From Cristatella mucedo (taxonomy: Eukaryota; Bryozoa; Phylactolaemata; Cristatellidae): a stretch of DNA of 64,000 nucleotides. Position numbers and translations under genes: made by a program. The stretch covers positions 6,058,501-6,122,500 of the forward strand of contig WPIO01000019.1 of NCBI GenBank assembly GCA_009760855.2, read 5' to 3'. How positions within the stretch are numbered: the first letter of the stretch is position 1; the number at the start of each line of letters is the position of its first letter. The notes below the pieces were generated by a model. That model did not search any database, was not told the origin of the DNA, and was given only the letters and a program-made list of their open reading frames with translations. Positions 1 to 39,010 of the stretch are shown here, piece by piece.

Positions 1-692
1 AGTGCCTCACAAGCATGGAAAGCTGCGAGCTGCTGCTCCAGTTCTAGCAAGCTGCTGATAAACATGTCACACGAATCACAAAAACAAACCAACCTCCAAG
101 TGAGAGTAAGCAGTCACTAACCGATGATAGTAAAAACTAATGGTGCAGCTTTAAACAAAAATTGTGAGCAGTCAGCTACAGGTCTCTGCTTGCTAGATCA
201 TAACTCAGCCAAATCACACGTCCGTATGAAAAGTCAGGAGTGCCTCTTGCAAAATGGCCTCGGATCAGTGAAGGGGGACAAAAGCTAAGTAACTGGATGC
301 TGCAATGGTTTTTCACACAACTAAATCCACCGAAGCCTGAGCTACTTCGGCATATCTACATGCAAATGTATTGACAAGGTACATTAAACACTATTTACTC
401 AACAAGTAATCGCCACTGCAGGTTCCAACGTGGTGTGAGTCTATTGTTACCTAAACCTGATTCTGTATTCACAAAATGGACTCGCTGTCGATGGCCAACA
501 TGAGGATATCTGTCAGAAACCAAAACACCCCTGCAGCCTGGACCGACATTTAACCTTTAAACGTGACAGAATGTATCTTTGGACTCGCAGTCTTTTTTTA
601 TATCTTACTTGCAATCCAAATGGCCAAAGGTTTTTTCTGCGAGCTCCTATCCACAATGTTGCATGGGACTGCTGATCCGGTGCTCTCCTACC
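1..692. other. Non-coding stretch, nothing recognised
   Basis: I see no exon with recognisable protein similarity, no tRNA and no clear repeat on either strand. Short open frames here look like chance. Terminal inverted repeats of the Tc1-like fossil that follows could lie in the last 150 bases, but I could not find a convincing pair. Confidence 0.4.
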
Positions 693-1765
693 ATGGGAAA
701 GACGTCGGAGCTAAACTTCGAAATCAAAGGGCAAATGGTTGCCAATCACAAGATGGGTCTAAGCAACGTGAAGGTGGCACAAAAGCTTGCTTGGCATTAG
801 CCAGAGGATTGAAGAGATAATATGAAGAAGTATTTTCAGGGGGCTGGAAGGATGCCTTACCAGGCTCTCTGGCTGCCGGCCGTGTGACAAAGAAAGTCAA
901 CGACTGCCCGCCACTTAGGCCGCGGCTGCAGCAGGTCAAAGGCAAGCCCCAGTTCTTCGAGTCCAAGGAGGAGGCCATCGGCAGAGCTGTCGGTGACTGG
1001 ATATGGTTGGTTTGTAAGAGGCTTTCGGAGCATGTGATTTATAGAAGACTTAACAGCAAGTCGATAATTAACGGGTGACTATGAACGGCAGGGCCACCTG
1101 CAATAGGTAGGTCACCAAGCCTACTTTACAGCTGATGACTGCAGCCGAAGTCTACATGGGGGGGAGGGACATGCTACAGAAGTAAATTCGTGACGCAAGG
1201 AGATGGCAGCGAAGGACCTACTGTCAGCCACAGCAAGAATGGGGGAAGAGTGCCATGCTCGAGCTGCTTACAATCTAAAGTTGACAAAAGGGAGACAGAA
1301 GGGTGTTTGTTTGGTCGTGAGTTTTGGCTTCCAGCGGCGGAACTCTTCATAGCATTACTAGATTATGCATAGGAACTTGTTTGCAGGCTCTGCCAGCTTT
1401 TACACAGGGCAATGCAACATTTTTGGATTGCCCTGTGCAAGAGCTCCTGTGGGCAGGGCCATGCTTGGCAAACGGATAATGACCCCGAGCATACTGCAGG
1501 GCAGCAAAGTAATTCTTTGAAGACTCAGCTGGTTCAAGTCCTTAGATGGCAGAGCCAATCTCGAGATATCAACCGTGTTGAGTATCTGAGTGAAAGGTTG
1601 GAGCGTTCACTCAATAGAGTCGAGAACTGCGCCTCATCGTTTCCGGAGCAGCTTCGTGGTCGGCCTAAGCAGCCGTGGGACTACATAATCCCGGATGCTG
1701 GCCACAAGTTGGCCGAGTCAATCAATGGCTGCAAATGCAGGAAGCTATGCAATATAAAGATGGTC
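693..1765 (+). pseudogene. Decayed Tc1/mariner-type transposase
   Basis: The first part, from an ATG at 693, reads MGKTSELNFEIKGQMVAN and then HKMGLSNVKVAQKLA, which resembles the N-terminal helix-turn-helix DNA-binding domain of Tc1-like transposases. About 700 bases later, in another frame (1470-1765), the catalytic end is seen: a DNDPEHTA block like the conserved QDNDPKHT, then WQSQSRDINRVE, like the WPSQSPDLNPIE block that carries the third acidic residue, then a degenerate C-terminus. Stop codons and frame changes lie between, so the gene is dead. The middle (about 800-1400) is poorly preserved. Assignment to Tc1 rather than another mariner branch is by motif only. Confidence 0.75.
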
Positions 1766-2419
1766 CAACCTCCTATTATCGTAGGTAAGTATCTGTGAGT
1801 TAATGTATAACCTAGTTCTGATAATACAAATAGAAAACATTAAAACACCTCATGCACATGTTTTCAGTTCTTCTGGACAAAGATAAAGTCTATCGGTTGA
1901 CAGCATAGCAGCTTGATGGAGGGATCCATCGGCCCTTGTAAATATCTTTATGCGTTATGTCACAGGGACCCCCAGGCAACTGGTCGTCGGTCCAAGCAGG
2001 GTCAAGGCTCAGTCAGTCCCATCCTTTAAATACTCCTGGTTATGCTCTGTGCACTCTTGTTTGCTAATTTTACAGGCAGGAGGCATTTATTCAATCAGGT
2101 GTACATTTGAGATTAGCCTTCTGTGCAAGCAATAGGATGTCGTTATGATAGCAGCCGATGCTCCAGGCTGCCATAGAGAAATGAGTCATTTACCTAAAGC
2201 ACTGACTAGGTCGGTAGCCACACCTGATGTTACTGCACTGGGTAGCCTGCCAAAGCTGCAAGTGTGACATCCACACCAGTGAATTTCATCAGTGTGACTT
2301 GAAAGACAATACACTTCGCCAGGGCAAATGGAGGCAAAGCAAGCCGATGTGATACTGAAACCTTCACCATCTAAATAAATACATAAATCCTAGCTGATTT
2401 AACAGCCTCTTTTTGTAAC
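1766..2419. other. Non-coding stretch, nothing recognised
   Basis: Mixed-composition sequence between the transposase fossil and a LINE scrap. No exon, RNA gene or clear repeat is visible. Confidence 0.4.
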
Positions 2420-2645
2420 CTCAATCATTGCGGTGCAATGCCAGTGTTGCCAAGGGGGGATGAGAGGCACCCATGAAGGACTTGTGGATCAATGGTATCA
2501 AACGCTGCTGAAAGATTGCGCAAAACAAGCAGACAGGCTTTACCTGAGGCAGCATTCCTGATAAGGTTGTTATTCACCCGAAGGGATGCTGACTCTGCAA
2601 AGTGATGAGGTCTGAAACCTGACTGCAAGTTACTTGCTAGGTTTG
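2420..2645 (-). mobile_element. LINE-A reverse transcriptase scrap
   Basis: Read on the minus strand, this fragment encodes a damaged piece of the reverse transcriptase fingers: QSGFRPHH, then LLVLRNLSAAFDTID, which corresponds to the FDT block around the first catalytic aspartate of CR1/L2-type LINEs. It matches the better copy at 31768-33340. Both ends are lost, and a short ATT-rich tail-like stretch at 2690-2716 may be an unrelated tail. Confidence 0.75.
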
Positions 2646-4180
2646 AAGTTCACTTCACGGGGACTCGGGACAATCGAAAACTATACTAATCAGAGGTTAT
2701 CAAGTGAATTATTATTATAGAGGTACATGGAGCCAGGGCAACATAAGTAGGGACTGGGTGAAGATGCCTATCTCTGATGTTGGAAGTTCAGGGTTCTATT
2801 CACTAGTCCAGGATGGCAAATATTGTACTTTGCATCTTATGCCAATGGTTTAGCCAAAATTTCTCTTGGTCAGCCAAATCTTGACCTTTCAATTGATATC
2901 AAGGTCAACTTAAGGCCAGCAAAAAGGCTGCTGCCACACCCTTTAAACACTAGCAGGATGCTACCCTTTTCCTTGGAATGCTACCTAGCTAGTACAAACC
3001 AGCCTTGAGCAGTGAATTTATGATGTCCAGCAGAGAACCATAAATGAAAAAAGTTCATTTTTCTTATTACATGTACTATAGATTCTTTCGATTACTGCAA
3101 AATCTACACACCCAAATGGAACAACATATCATAAATTGTTTCGGCGATTCCTATATTCATTACCGATTTCCCAAAGCACACTAAGCTGCCTTTTAGCGGT
3201 GATGCCAAAGTTCTTGAGAATTTCATTCGAATGGATGTGCAAGTGAGGCATTGCTCTTCCGAGCCTTATGGTGTATACAGTAGTATTTAACCCACAATGA
3301 TGAGATACAAGGGATCATTGCAGATGGACTATTGCGATAAACTGTAGAGGGGCATGGATAACTTTAAATGCCATGCCTTTGTCACCAGCCTTCCATATGC
3401 CACTTGCCGATGTCATTGTAGGCCTCTATTTTAATGGCAGAAGCCTTTGCCATAATCACAATAGGCCTCACGAACATAGCAACAGTGTAGTCTTCATAAA
3501 TCTGGTTAACAAAAGAGACATTGCAATGCTGAGACACAAGACACGAAACTTGGGCATTTCTGTCTCGGGCAAATTTCAACGATACCATAGGAGCGATGGA
3601 AATACTATGTTGGCTAAAGGACCAGGCAACCATGCGAGCGATTCCAGCTGACCAAGGTGCAGTAGTTAAGTTGCTCCTTGCTAAAAGTGTCCCAATGGCA
3701 CATTGCCCTGCTAGCTTGACTTCTTGTTATAATTATGGAAAGGTACTTTGATATCAGATTTATCACAGCCCATTCAAAAAAGGAACGTGCAGACGGCCTG
3801 GTATATAACACCGACAGACCAGCCAGCAACAGACATGCCTGCAACACGTGCACCTAAAGGAGGGATCGTGCCCAGAGCAGCACGGAGCAGCATCGTGCTT
3901 GACTAGAAGCATCGACGATCGACGACAACCCGACGAGAATCGCCAGCCAGGCTAAGCAGGGAAGACACTGCGAGGAAAGTGGTGGGCAGTGCAAGGGCCC
4001 CAGGTCAGCAGGTGGGTGGAGCACGATGGCAGACAGCTGCCACTGCCGCTAGAGATAATAATAATTGGTTGAAGAGGACCGAAGCTGAGATCAGCAGGCC
4101 AAAGGTACAGCTGCTGTCAACAACGACCATTTCAGGCAGTTGTCATTCTGTGAACAACTTTCAAAATGACGAACGTGCCA
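2646..4180. other. Intergenic, nothing recognised
   Basis: No coding exon or known repeat is supported. The sequence becomes richer in G, C and CpG from about 3840, leading into the GC-rich stretch upstream of POLR2B. Confidence 0.4.
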
Positions 4181-5240
<1,060 letters not shown>

Positions 5241-5527
5241 AATAGCCGGGAGTGGGGAGGTCATCGTTTCTGACATGACAATGAACAGTGATAAAACATG
5301 TGCGGAATTTTTGTTTATAAAAATTAAAATCTTGATTCAGTGGCGAATCTAGCGAACCTTTTATTGCTGCAGGTAGGAGATCAACATAGAAGCCCCCCCA
5401 TCGACAATGCTTATTGCTAAACCGCGTAACTGTCATGGCCGCTTCCATGAAAGGCGCAATGGGAGTGTAGTAGACTTGCTCAGTGCCGTTTCAGAAGCTG
5501 CCGCCTTTCCAAAGGATACTGATATAA

Positions 5528-31435
<25,908 letters not shown>

Positions 31436-31492
31436 CTGCTATCGTATTTGTGCACGGTCATGCACAAATTGTACATATAGTTGCCATGTGAA

Positions 31493-31498
31493 AATAAA
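31493..31498 (+). terminator. POLR2B polyadenylation signal AATAAA
   Basis: Canonical AATAAA about 58 bases after the stop codon. It is preserved in the decayed duplicate at 37439-37444. Confidence 0.85.
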
Positions 31499-31767
31499 GA
31501 AAGTGATTTAGAATACGTTAAGTATTTTCCCTATAACTTGAGCTGTTTCATATGCTTGGCATTTTGTGGTATATGCTGTGTATTTTTGCTGTCAGCACCA
31601 TAGAGCAGTGTGGGTGGGGCTTTAGCTATAGCTTCGAGAAGCTCGGTTTTTGCAGAGGAATCTTGTACGATGCCAGTCCTAGCCAGGTAAGTCAGATTTG
31701 CCAGCACGTAAAGATTCATGTGTATATCGCTCAAAAACTATTTACATGAATGGGTATAATTTGGCCT

Positions 31768-33340
31768 AATAATAATAATAATAATTCACTTGATAAAGCG
31801 CCCTCAGAGAACTTAATCTCTCTCTAGGCGCTTTACATTTGCTGTAAAGTGAAATGTAATTGAATGGTAAGTAAAATCAAGCTTGAAAAAACAAACGAAA
31901 TGAATAATATGGTTAGGGGTGACATGCACAGGGTCAGCATGCAAATGTGGTTAGTGGCAGCATGCACAGTGTCGGCACGCATAAGCACATCAAGGACGAA
32001 TCACAGGGACCCACTAAATGCTGTCCTAAATAGGTGTGTTTTTAGGTTCCTTTTAAATGAGGTCAGGTCAGGGGATGTTCTGACGCAGGTCGGGAGGGAG
32101 TTCCAGGCTTTGGGGGCATATGAACTAAATGCACGGTCTCCAAAGGATTTAAGGTTTGTATGAGGTATTTCTAGACTGTTGATTCCGAAAAGCAGGTAGT
32201 ACGATGCTTGGCCTGATGGGGTAGTATATCTGACAGATAGGCTGGAGCCATAGAATGAAGGGACCTAAAAGTGAGCGACAAAACCTTGTAGTCAATCCGT
32301 TGCTTGACTGGTAGCCAGTGCTGGTTGGCGAGAAGTGGAGTAATGTGGCAACTGCGACGCTCACGACAGACAAGCCTAGCTGCCGAGTTTTGCACCAGCT
32401 GCAATCGCCTGATCGCACATGCTGGTAGGCCAGTAAGCAGTGAGTTGCAGAAGTCGAGACCGGATGTCACGAATGCATGGACCAATTTGGACGTGGTATC
32501 TTTATCTAAACGAGCCCGAATTTTAGCAATGTTATGAAGCTGAAAATAGGCAGATTTGACTGTGGAGCTGATATGGTCGTCTAACGAGAGGTCGCTTTGG
32601 AATATGATACCTAGATTTCGAGCTGATTCAACTGGAGATATGCTGGCAGAGCCAATTTTGAGTCAGCCTTTCCAATCTCTGGATCACACTGGGTTTGCCC
32701 ATAACTAGTAAGTTAGTTTTATCATGGTTAAGTTTTAGAAAATTTGCTGCCATCCATGTGCGGATGTCATCAATGCATGCAGCTAGTGAGTTGAGAGAAT
32801 TCGAGGTGCTCAAAGGCTGGGAGGGATCAAAGCAAAGGTACAACTGAGTGTCATCTGCATAGAAGTGAAAGCCTAGATCGTGCTTGGCAATCACATGAGC
32901 AAGAAGGAGAGTATAAACCGTGAAAAGAACCGGACCTAGCACGGAGCCCTGAGGTACTCCATATTTCAGAGGTACTTCAGATGATCTTTGTCCATTCACG
33001 TCAATACTCTGGAGTCTCCCACTGAGATAGGACCTGAACCACTGCAGAGCAGTGCCAGTGATGCCCAGGCGAGATGAGAGGCGCTCTAGAAGAATTTTGT
33101 GATCGATGGTATCAAAAGCTGCCGAAAGATCAAGCAAAACAAGCAGAGAATCTACCCATGTCTGCATTCCAAAGTAGGTCGTTGTATACCCGAAGCAATG
33201 CTGACTCTGTGGAGTGATTAGCTCTAAAGCCAGACTGGAACTTACGAGCAAGGTGTGAGGTTTCGATATACGAGTTCAGCTGGTCTGCCACGACCTGTTC
33301 GAGTGTCTTTGAGGGGTATAAGTGGCCTAGGTCGTTTTAA
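31768..33340 (-). mobile_element. Longest LINE-A copy, inactive
   Basis: Read on the minus strand from 33340 down: KFQSGFRANHSTESA-like block, [64 protein letters not shown], then QNSAARLVCRERRSCHITPL and the C-terminal part to about 32030, then 3' UTR, hairpin and AAT tail. It has YADD and FDT catalytic blocks but at least one frameshift near 32640 and no endonuclease. It supplies the reference for the smaller LINE-A pieces in the window. Confidence 0.9.
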
Positions 33341-33384
33341 CCCTGGATATACTCCGGCGGCCTGTTACATCGGGTTACTAACCC

Positions 33385-33573
33385 TGTCCGGTTTACGAAC
33401 CCCAGAGCCAGCCCGGTTTACGAACCTAAAGGCAGTCCGGATTACGAATCCAGTCCATATTCGGAACCTAGTGTGGTTTGCGAAAGAAAAGCCAGTCCGG
33501 ACTATGAATCCAGTCTGGTTAGGAACCTCAGGCTGTGTTACCAGCCCAGTCCGGCTCATGAACCCAGTCCGGG
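33385..33573. repeat. Minisatellite with variable unit length
   Basis: About nine degenerate units, 14-26 bases each, around a core GTCCGGNTTACGAANCCA. Many units are themselves partly palindromic (GGTT...AACC). It lies between the 5' end of LINE-A and the long TA run. Confidence 0.8.
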
Positions 33574-33672
33574 AATGGGTGAATGACATTTGTAACCCAC
33601 TATATTTCAATATAGTGGCTGGCTCTGGCGGGATACCTACGGGGATGTTTCTTTGGAGATGAGACTCCTTGG

Positions 33673-33881
<209 letters not shown>

Positions 33882-33974
33882 CTTCCAACGAAGTTAGACG
33901 GTTATGTGTCAGATCGCTGGAAGATCGGTAGGAGTAGTGCTGACCTTGGAACAGTTATGGTATGGCTGCCGATG

Positions 33975-34168
33975 GCACCGCCCATGTTTGACCCAGGGGT
34001 AAGGTGCTTGCTTTCTGATGACCCGAGATCGTGGGCACAAGCCAGGACGCATATGCGACGTGCCTGGATATGAATCGAGTTCTCTTAAGGTGCTATGCAA
34101 ATGAATTAGATTGTATGGTCGACAACTAGGGCGCTTTATCAAGTGCAATATTATTATTACTATTATTA
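33975..34168 (+). mobile_element. Diverged SINE-A copy followed by a LINE-A tail
   Basis: The tRNA-like head (AAGGTGCTTGC, then GAGATCGTGGGC) and tail GATATGAATCGAGTTCTCTT are recognisable. A second tail at 34125-34168, GGGCGCTTTATCAAGTGCAA then ATT units, matches LINE-A. Confidence 0.6.
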
Positions 34169-34276
34169 ACTGCATTACTGGATGGTACACCTGAGATTCC
34201 ACTATGTTCTCATCGGAGCCAGATGTGGCAGGAGCAAGAATGGAATGGCATGACCAATATTCCACATATTAAATAT

Positions 34277-34443
34277 ACTAGCTGATTAAACAGCCTCTTT
34301 TGTATAGCGACAGAAGAGCCTTTAAGGCTACCACCACCGCTTGCTGTGGCATTAAAGGATCGCCTGCCGCAGGACTAGAACCCACGACATCGGGACCGAG
34401 GTCGTGAAAAGCAACTGCCTTGCCTAGTGAGCAATCACGGTTG
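34277..34443 (-). mobile_element. SINE-B copy
   Basis: Starts with the CTAGCTGATTAAACAGCCTC end and runs to the tRNA-like head; the B box is one change from perfect. Confidence 0.8.
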
Positions 34444-34664
34444 CAGTCCCATAACAGCCTGTCCTGATTTTTGAAGTACCTGTTAAAACTCTTTTATTGA
34501 ATCTACTCCTTTCCCTCCACGCCCTTCTGTGACCATGTACTGGACTCTGTGGATGAAAAATTTGGTGTCTTCTGTCTAGGATTTCTAGGATACAGCTAGC
34601 ATTTCTGTAGAATTCGGCAGCATATTTACAGTTGTTCAATAAATTAGGCGTTTCATTTTTTCAT

Positions 34665-34960
34665 TTACAGCGGTTGGCGATAGGAGCCTTCAATCTTCCC
34701 GTCCAGAACGGTGGAACTCACCTCCACAGTTTTTAGGAAACTAAATTTCTCTTGCAGCAAACCTTAGCACATATTTACTAGTCATGCAGCGCTGTTAACT
34801 AACTCCCTGCGCCTCACTTCATCGGCTGTCCTTCTGGCCCAGCAATGCTCCTCACTATAGTTGCATGCGATCGATTGGCTACCCGTGAGCACGTGAGCAC
34901 CGAAAGCAGCCCGAGCTTTGAGTGCGACATAGAAAATGTTTCGCATCAACTCTCTTCTTT
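34665..34960 (+). mobile_element. LINE-B fragment
   Basis: Encodes a damaged GDRS.QSSRPERWNS.PQFL, matching [20 protein letters not shown] of the copy at 57680-58215, followed by the matching 3' end. Confidence 0.7.
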
Positions 34961-35439
34961 GTGGATGAGGATGGTAGTAGTTTTTTTAATTTCAGTTATG
35001 GACCGACCTGAGGCAATCTGCTGGCTGTGCGACGGTGAATTTCGCCCCGATCTGAGAAAGATCTTGCATCCTCTGGATTAGCAACCGGTTCAGAGCTCTG
35101 ACCGATTGCGACATCACGATTACTCGTCCGACGGTGTTTGACCCATGAATTTAAAGTCTTGGCTTTAAATTTGTAACCATAAACATGCACATACATTTCA
35201 CGGAGTACACTGGGATTCGGCTCAGCCAGTAAGAGCTAAGGCTTTAAAGACTAAAACCGAGACTGAAAGGTATCTCAAACTACAAATATAAATAAATAAA
35301 TGTATGTAGGTGTATGCATATACACACACTACACCCTTGTTTATGTGCACCAACAAAGTAATAACACTCGTTTATTCCCATGAGGGAGGGGGTTAGTGGC
35401 GTTGGCACGATTCGCGTAATCATTCATAGATATCGCGTA

Positions 35440-35960
35440 CGTTCTTAGCCGTTCTGGCGATCTGTTTCATTGGCTGCAGAAGCGACAAATGACGTTCGAC
35501 TTGGCTAGCGGCTGCGGATCACCGTATCACGTGATAATACTCGTGGCCGTGCGGTCTTTTGAAACGGGCGCTGAACTCGCTCGCTCAACGAATTTGCGCT
35601 TGCTTAATTGGTGTGCATTTTACGGTAAGTTAAATTGGAAATTTGGTTTTTTTGAAGGGTGGAAGTTCGTAGCTCATGTTATTCGACGGAAATAAGTTCG
35701 CGGTATTCCTGGCCTTAGTTTTATGGCGGGCTTACCGGCAGCGGCTGTGCGAGCGGGCTGCCGCGGCAGTGCGGCTCTTAGCTTGTTAGTGTTAAAATGT
35801 TTGTAGCGTGTGCTTATTATTAGTGTGGCGCAGTTAGCAAGCTCTGAGAGCTCGCCAAATTGCGTGCGCTGTGGCTTCCTTCTGCAGCCGCCATTTCCTT
35901 CGCCGCTATTCCACAGTGACCTAGCAAGAGATGAGAGCTCCGCTCTCTAAGCTGGACGGT
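35440..35960 (+). promoter_or_regulatory. GC-rich, promoter-like patch
   Basis: CpG-rich compared with its flanks, with GCCGCCATTTCC (YY1-like) near 35887. A possible start ATGAGAGCTCCG at 35931 runs nine codons to a potential donor GTATGG at 35959. No gene can be attached on the plus strand downstream, so this could be an orphan or relic promoter. Confidence 0.3.
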
Positions 35961-36569
35961 ATGGCACTTATTGCTAAGACGCGTAGACTCGCATTATTTC
36001 ATTTAATCAACCTGGCTTTACATTGGTCCATGTACAATCCTGCATGCTTGAAAAATACTTCGAACCGTAGAGATGCACCGATTCGCCGTTCTACATGTTA
36101 ATACGGTATTTTACCGATATCATGTTCAGTCATGTACCGTTGCTGTGCAAGGGTTTCTGTTGACATTAATCGTCCACTCTATGCTTAGTGGAACAGTGCT
36201 GCAATGCCAGCGAAGTCTATGCCATGTGATGAGCTATCCTTTATTGATTTGCTGTGATCGTATTAGTCACTCTAATTTTTTACTGAATGGCATTTATTTG
36301 ATGGAGCTTTTAGCGCTGACACGATTTGAGTAGTTCGTCAACTCAGCATTTTCTTTCTGGTATGACCCAGGTCGACGTGGAGGCGAGATGAATCATTCGG
36401 ACAGGAAAGACGCCCACGTAGGCGTCGTCGCATTTTCTAGCAGATCGTTCAGATATTCAGAAAGAACGTCGTGACTGTCTTTATCTCGGAAAAGCATCTA
36501 GTTACATGTCAAGCGGCTTGCCGTTCATTGACGATTCGCCACCGTTAGCCTTCTTGCTTCGCACGATGC

Positions 36570-37460
36570 AAGCACCTTCATTCGTTTGTCGTTGAGCATA
36601 TTAATCCTGATTGCAATTGGGACTACTTGTGGAAGTCAACAAATCGCCCCTAAAAGGTGAAGCAAGTTGCCAAGCCGAATTTATTGAGGTGTCTGGATCA
36701 GGTGGCAGGATTTGAGCCTTGGAAACTGCAGGTAATTCTGCTGCAGGTTATGTTTAAAACTTCCGTTGCCTCGATGATGAATCATAGTTATGATTTGCCT
36801 GATTGCACAAACTTAACACTCTAATTTTTTCCTGAGAGGCAGTCACCATTTTGTTTGCATTTAACAATCGAATTTTTCGATGGCTAATGCAACGTTTCTT
36901 GTTATTCCTCAGAATCTGAACAGTGCTTTTACCTGACATCGCTCTACTGATTGGGGTGACGTTCTACCAACTATTGAGATACATGGCTGATGACAAGATC
37001 TACTCAGAGATCGGGACTATGCAGATCTTTAATGTCCGCAGCTTATGTAATTGCAGTTAGGGTGAGTTTCAGATGCTTCGATGACGTTTACTTAAAATAT
37101 GACCTGTCAACTTTTTACTAGTCACCAATAGAATATGAACAGAGCTCACTTATGTGTTGTAGTGGTCCAATGACTGAACGTCGATCTGTCGATTAATCTT
37201 CACAAATCTGCCTAACCAAACATGCAATGATTATAGTCTGAAAAAACAAGACTGAAAGTATGCATCAGCACCGGTTTTTGTTTTGGGTTGTCTTGTTGCT
37301 TCATTTGAACAGGTGTGTCATTCTGGCTGGCTTTGCTTAGTTGTGGGTGTGTGAATATGCTTCTCAGCACCTACAGCTGTTTCAGCAATTAATGTTCAAG
37401 AGCATTGCACATTGCTATCAGTTGCCTACAGTACACAAAATAAAGAAACCAGCTTGTCAA
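36570..37460 (+). pseudogene. Decayed duplicate of the 3' end of POLR2B (exons 20-23)
   Basis: Matches the real gene in order, including introns. Part of exon 20 lies at about 36590-36730, with a GTAATT donor. The intron 20 block CACTCTAATTTTTTCCTGAG is at about 36819, and exon 21 follows at 36913-37062 (its reading now contains stops, as in ...TTTTACCTGACATCG). Traces of exon 22 lie at about 37159-37310, exon 23 at about 37357-37425, and AATAAA at 37439. Divergence and stops show it is not coding. Because introns are present it is a segmental duplication, not a retrocopy. It lacks the LINE-B copy found in intron 21 of the real gene. Confidence 0.8.
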
Positions 37461-37744
37461 GCTGCATTTATTCGTGCTGTGTCTCTGCTCGTTTCATAGT
37501 CTCGATTTCACCGGTACTGTGTGCACTGCATGCCGGTGTGCAAAATTAACAATCAGAATCATGTGTGACGTCCAAGTCATAACATTGCTAGGAACAGCCA
37601 CTTGGCCGGAAAAAAGAGTAGATAGTTGATGAGCAAGCTGTTAGCAACCTCGAGTGCTAAAGTAACTAAGAAAAATTCAGTGGACGCGATTGAAGCAGCA
37701 TGGCTCGGTAATAAGCTGTCGTAAGCGTAAGGTTTAATAGAATT

Positions 37745-37885
37745 AATATTGTATATCGCCTTAAGATGCTTAATATCTATTCAGGCACTTCACGTATGCT
37801 ATGGGGAGCAAGCCCATGACCTACAGAAAGTCACCAAATACATTAACCTTAACCTGATCGAAGCAAGCAAGCATGCTTACGGCTG
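37745..37885 (-). mobile_element. Diverged SINE-A copy
   Basis: GCCTTAAGATGCTTAATATC TATTCAGGCACTTCA (plus-strand view) is the tail; the head follows with degenerate A and B boxes. Confidence 0.65.
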
Positions 37886-38857
37886 GGCTAATTTAGTGCT
37901 GCATAATCGAACTGAGTAGACTTTCCGGTATATGCTTGCTCAGCACATCGACGAGAGCATGCAGCCAACTCTATAAGTTCGAACAAAGGGCTGAAGCCAC
38001 GTGTAGCTTGGCATTAAGAGTACGGAGCTGCTCACCGACATGCATGGAACCTAAGAACAGCACAGGATTGACCTGGTGAAAGCTCTTCATGGCTTTATTT
38101 CAGTCTCGGCTCTTGCATCACACCTTACACAGATCACATATCTTGCTAGCAGGCTTTTTGCCGCCCTACTCAAGCAGTTCGTAATGGGAGGATTGCAGTA
38201 TATAAAAGCTAATGATATCCGTGGTAATGTTGGTCAAGTTATAATGTACTACATTGACAGCTGGCAGTATGAAATAATGCAAGAAAAAATTCGTGGCACA
38301 CCGTTGAAGCCTTGGCACAATAGCTTTAAGAAACACTATCATGAGTTTACAACTTGGACTTCCTGCCTGAATCACCAAACCGACTGGGTAGAGGATAAAG
38401 AGGCATGTTCCTTTTAAACGAGTTGTGGTCGGTGATAAGCTCGGGTGTTTTCTGCAAGGGAAAGAATGCACAATCAACGCAAGGTGAACACTGAGCCTTC
38501 GGGTGTTCTCTGCAAAGGAAAGACATTGTCCAATACTAAACCGCAGAGGACATGGCGCTTATGTTATAAGACCCGATAGCAAATAGCAACAAAAGATGTA
38601 AACTGTTGCCAGGGGACCAGCAGAAAAAATACTTATTTTGAGTTTATGACAGCTAAGCAAGTACACATGCTTCCAAAAGACCATCTCAGGGGAGAGTTAG
38701 CTTGCAGACAGTTTAGTTGCTGGCTCCATGTGACCGTGCTAGAGTGCTAGAGCAACTACAGGCATTGGGCCCTAGTCGGCATCGAGCCGCTCGGGCATGT
38801 CGAGGCTGTAGCAAGCTTACGACCACACTACTGAGCGATTTATTTATATAATAATTA
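37886..38857. other. Intergenic, nothing firm
   Basis: Holds a 114-codon open frame at 38076-38417 on the plus strand that starts with GTG and matches nothing I recognise, and a short direct repeat (TCGGGTGTTYTCTGCAARGG, near 38440 and 38497). Confidence 0.3.
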
Positions 38858-39010
38858 CAATAATAATGCACTTGATAAAGCGCCCTCAGAGAACTCAATC
38901 TCTTTCTAGGTGCTTTACATTTGCTGCAAAGGAAACACGATCGAATGGTGAGTGGTATCATGCTTGATAAACACGAATAACATGGCTAGGGGTGACATGC
39001 ACAGGGATTA
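38858..39010 (-). mobile_element. LINE-A 3' end
   Basis: AATAAT, the hairpin complement, then 3' UTR sequence ending GGGGTGACATGCACAGGG, as in 31768-31940. Confidence 0.8.

Noticed and set aside
38076-38417. 114-codon open frame on the plus strand
   Set aside because: It needs a GTG start, has no recognisable domain and no flanking exon signal supporting it.
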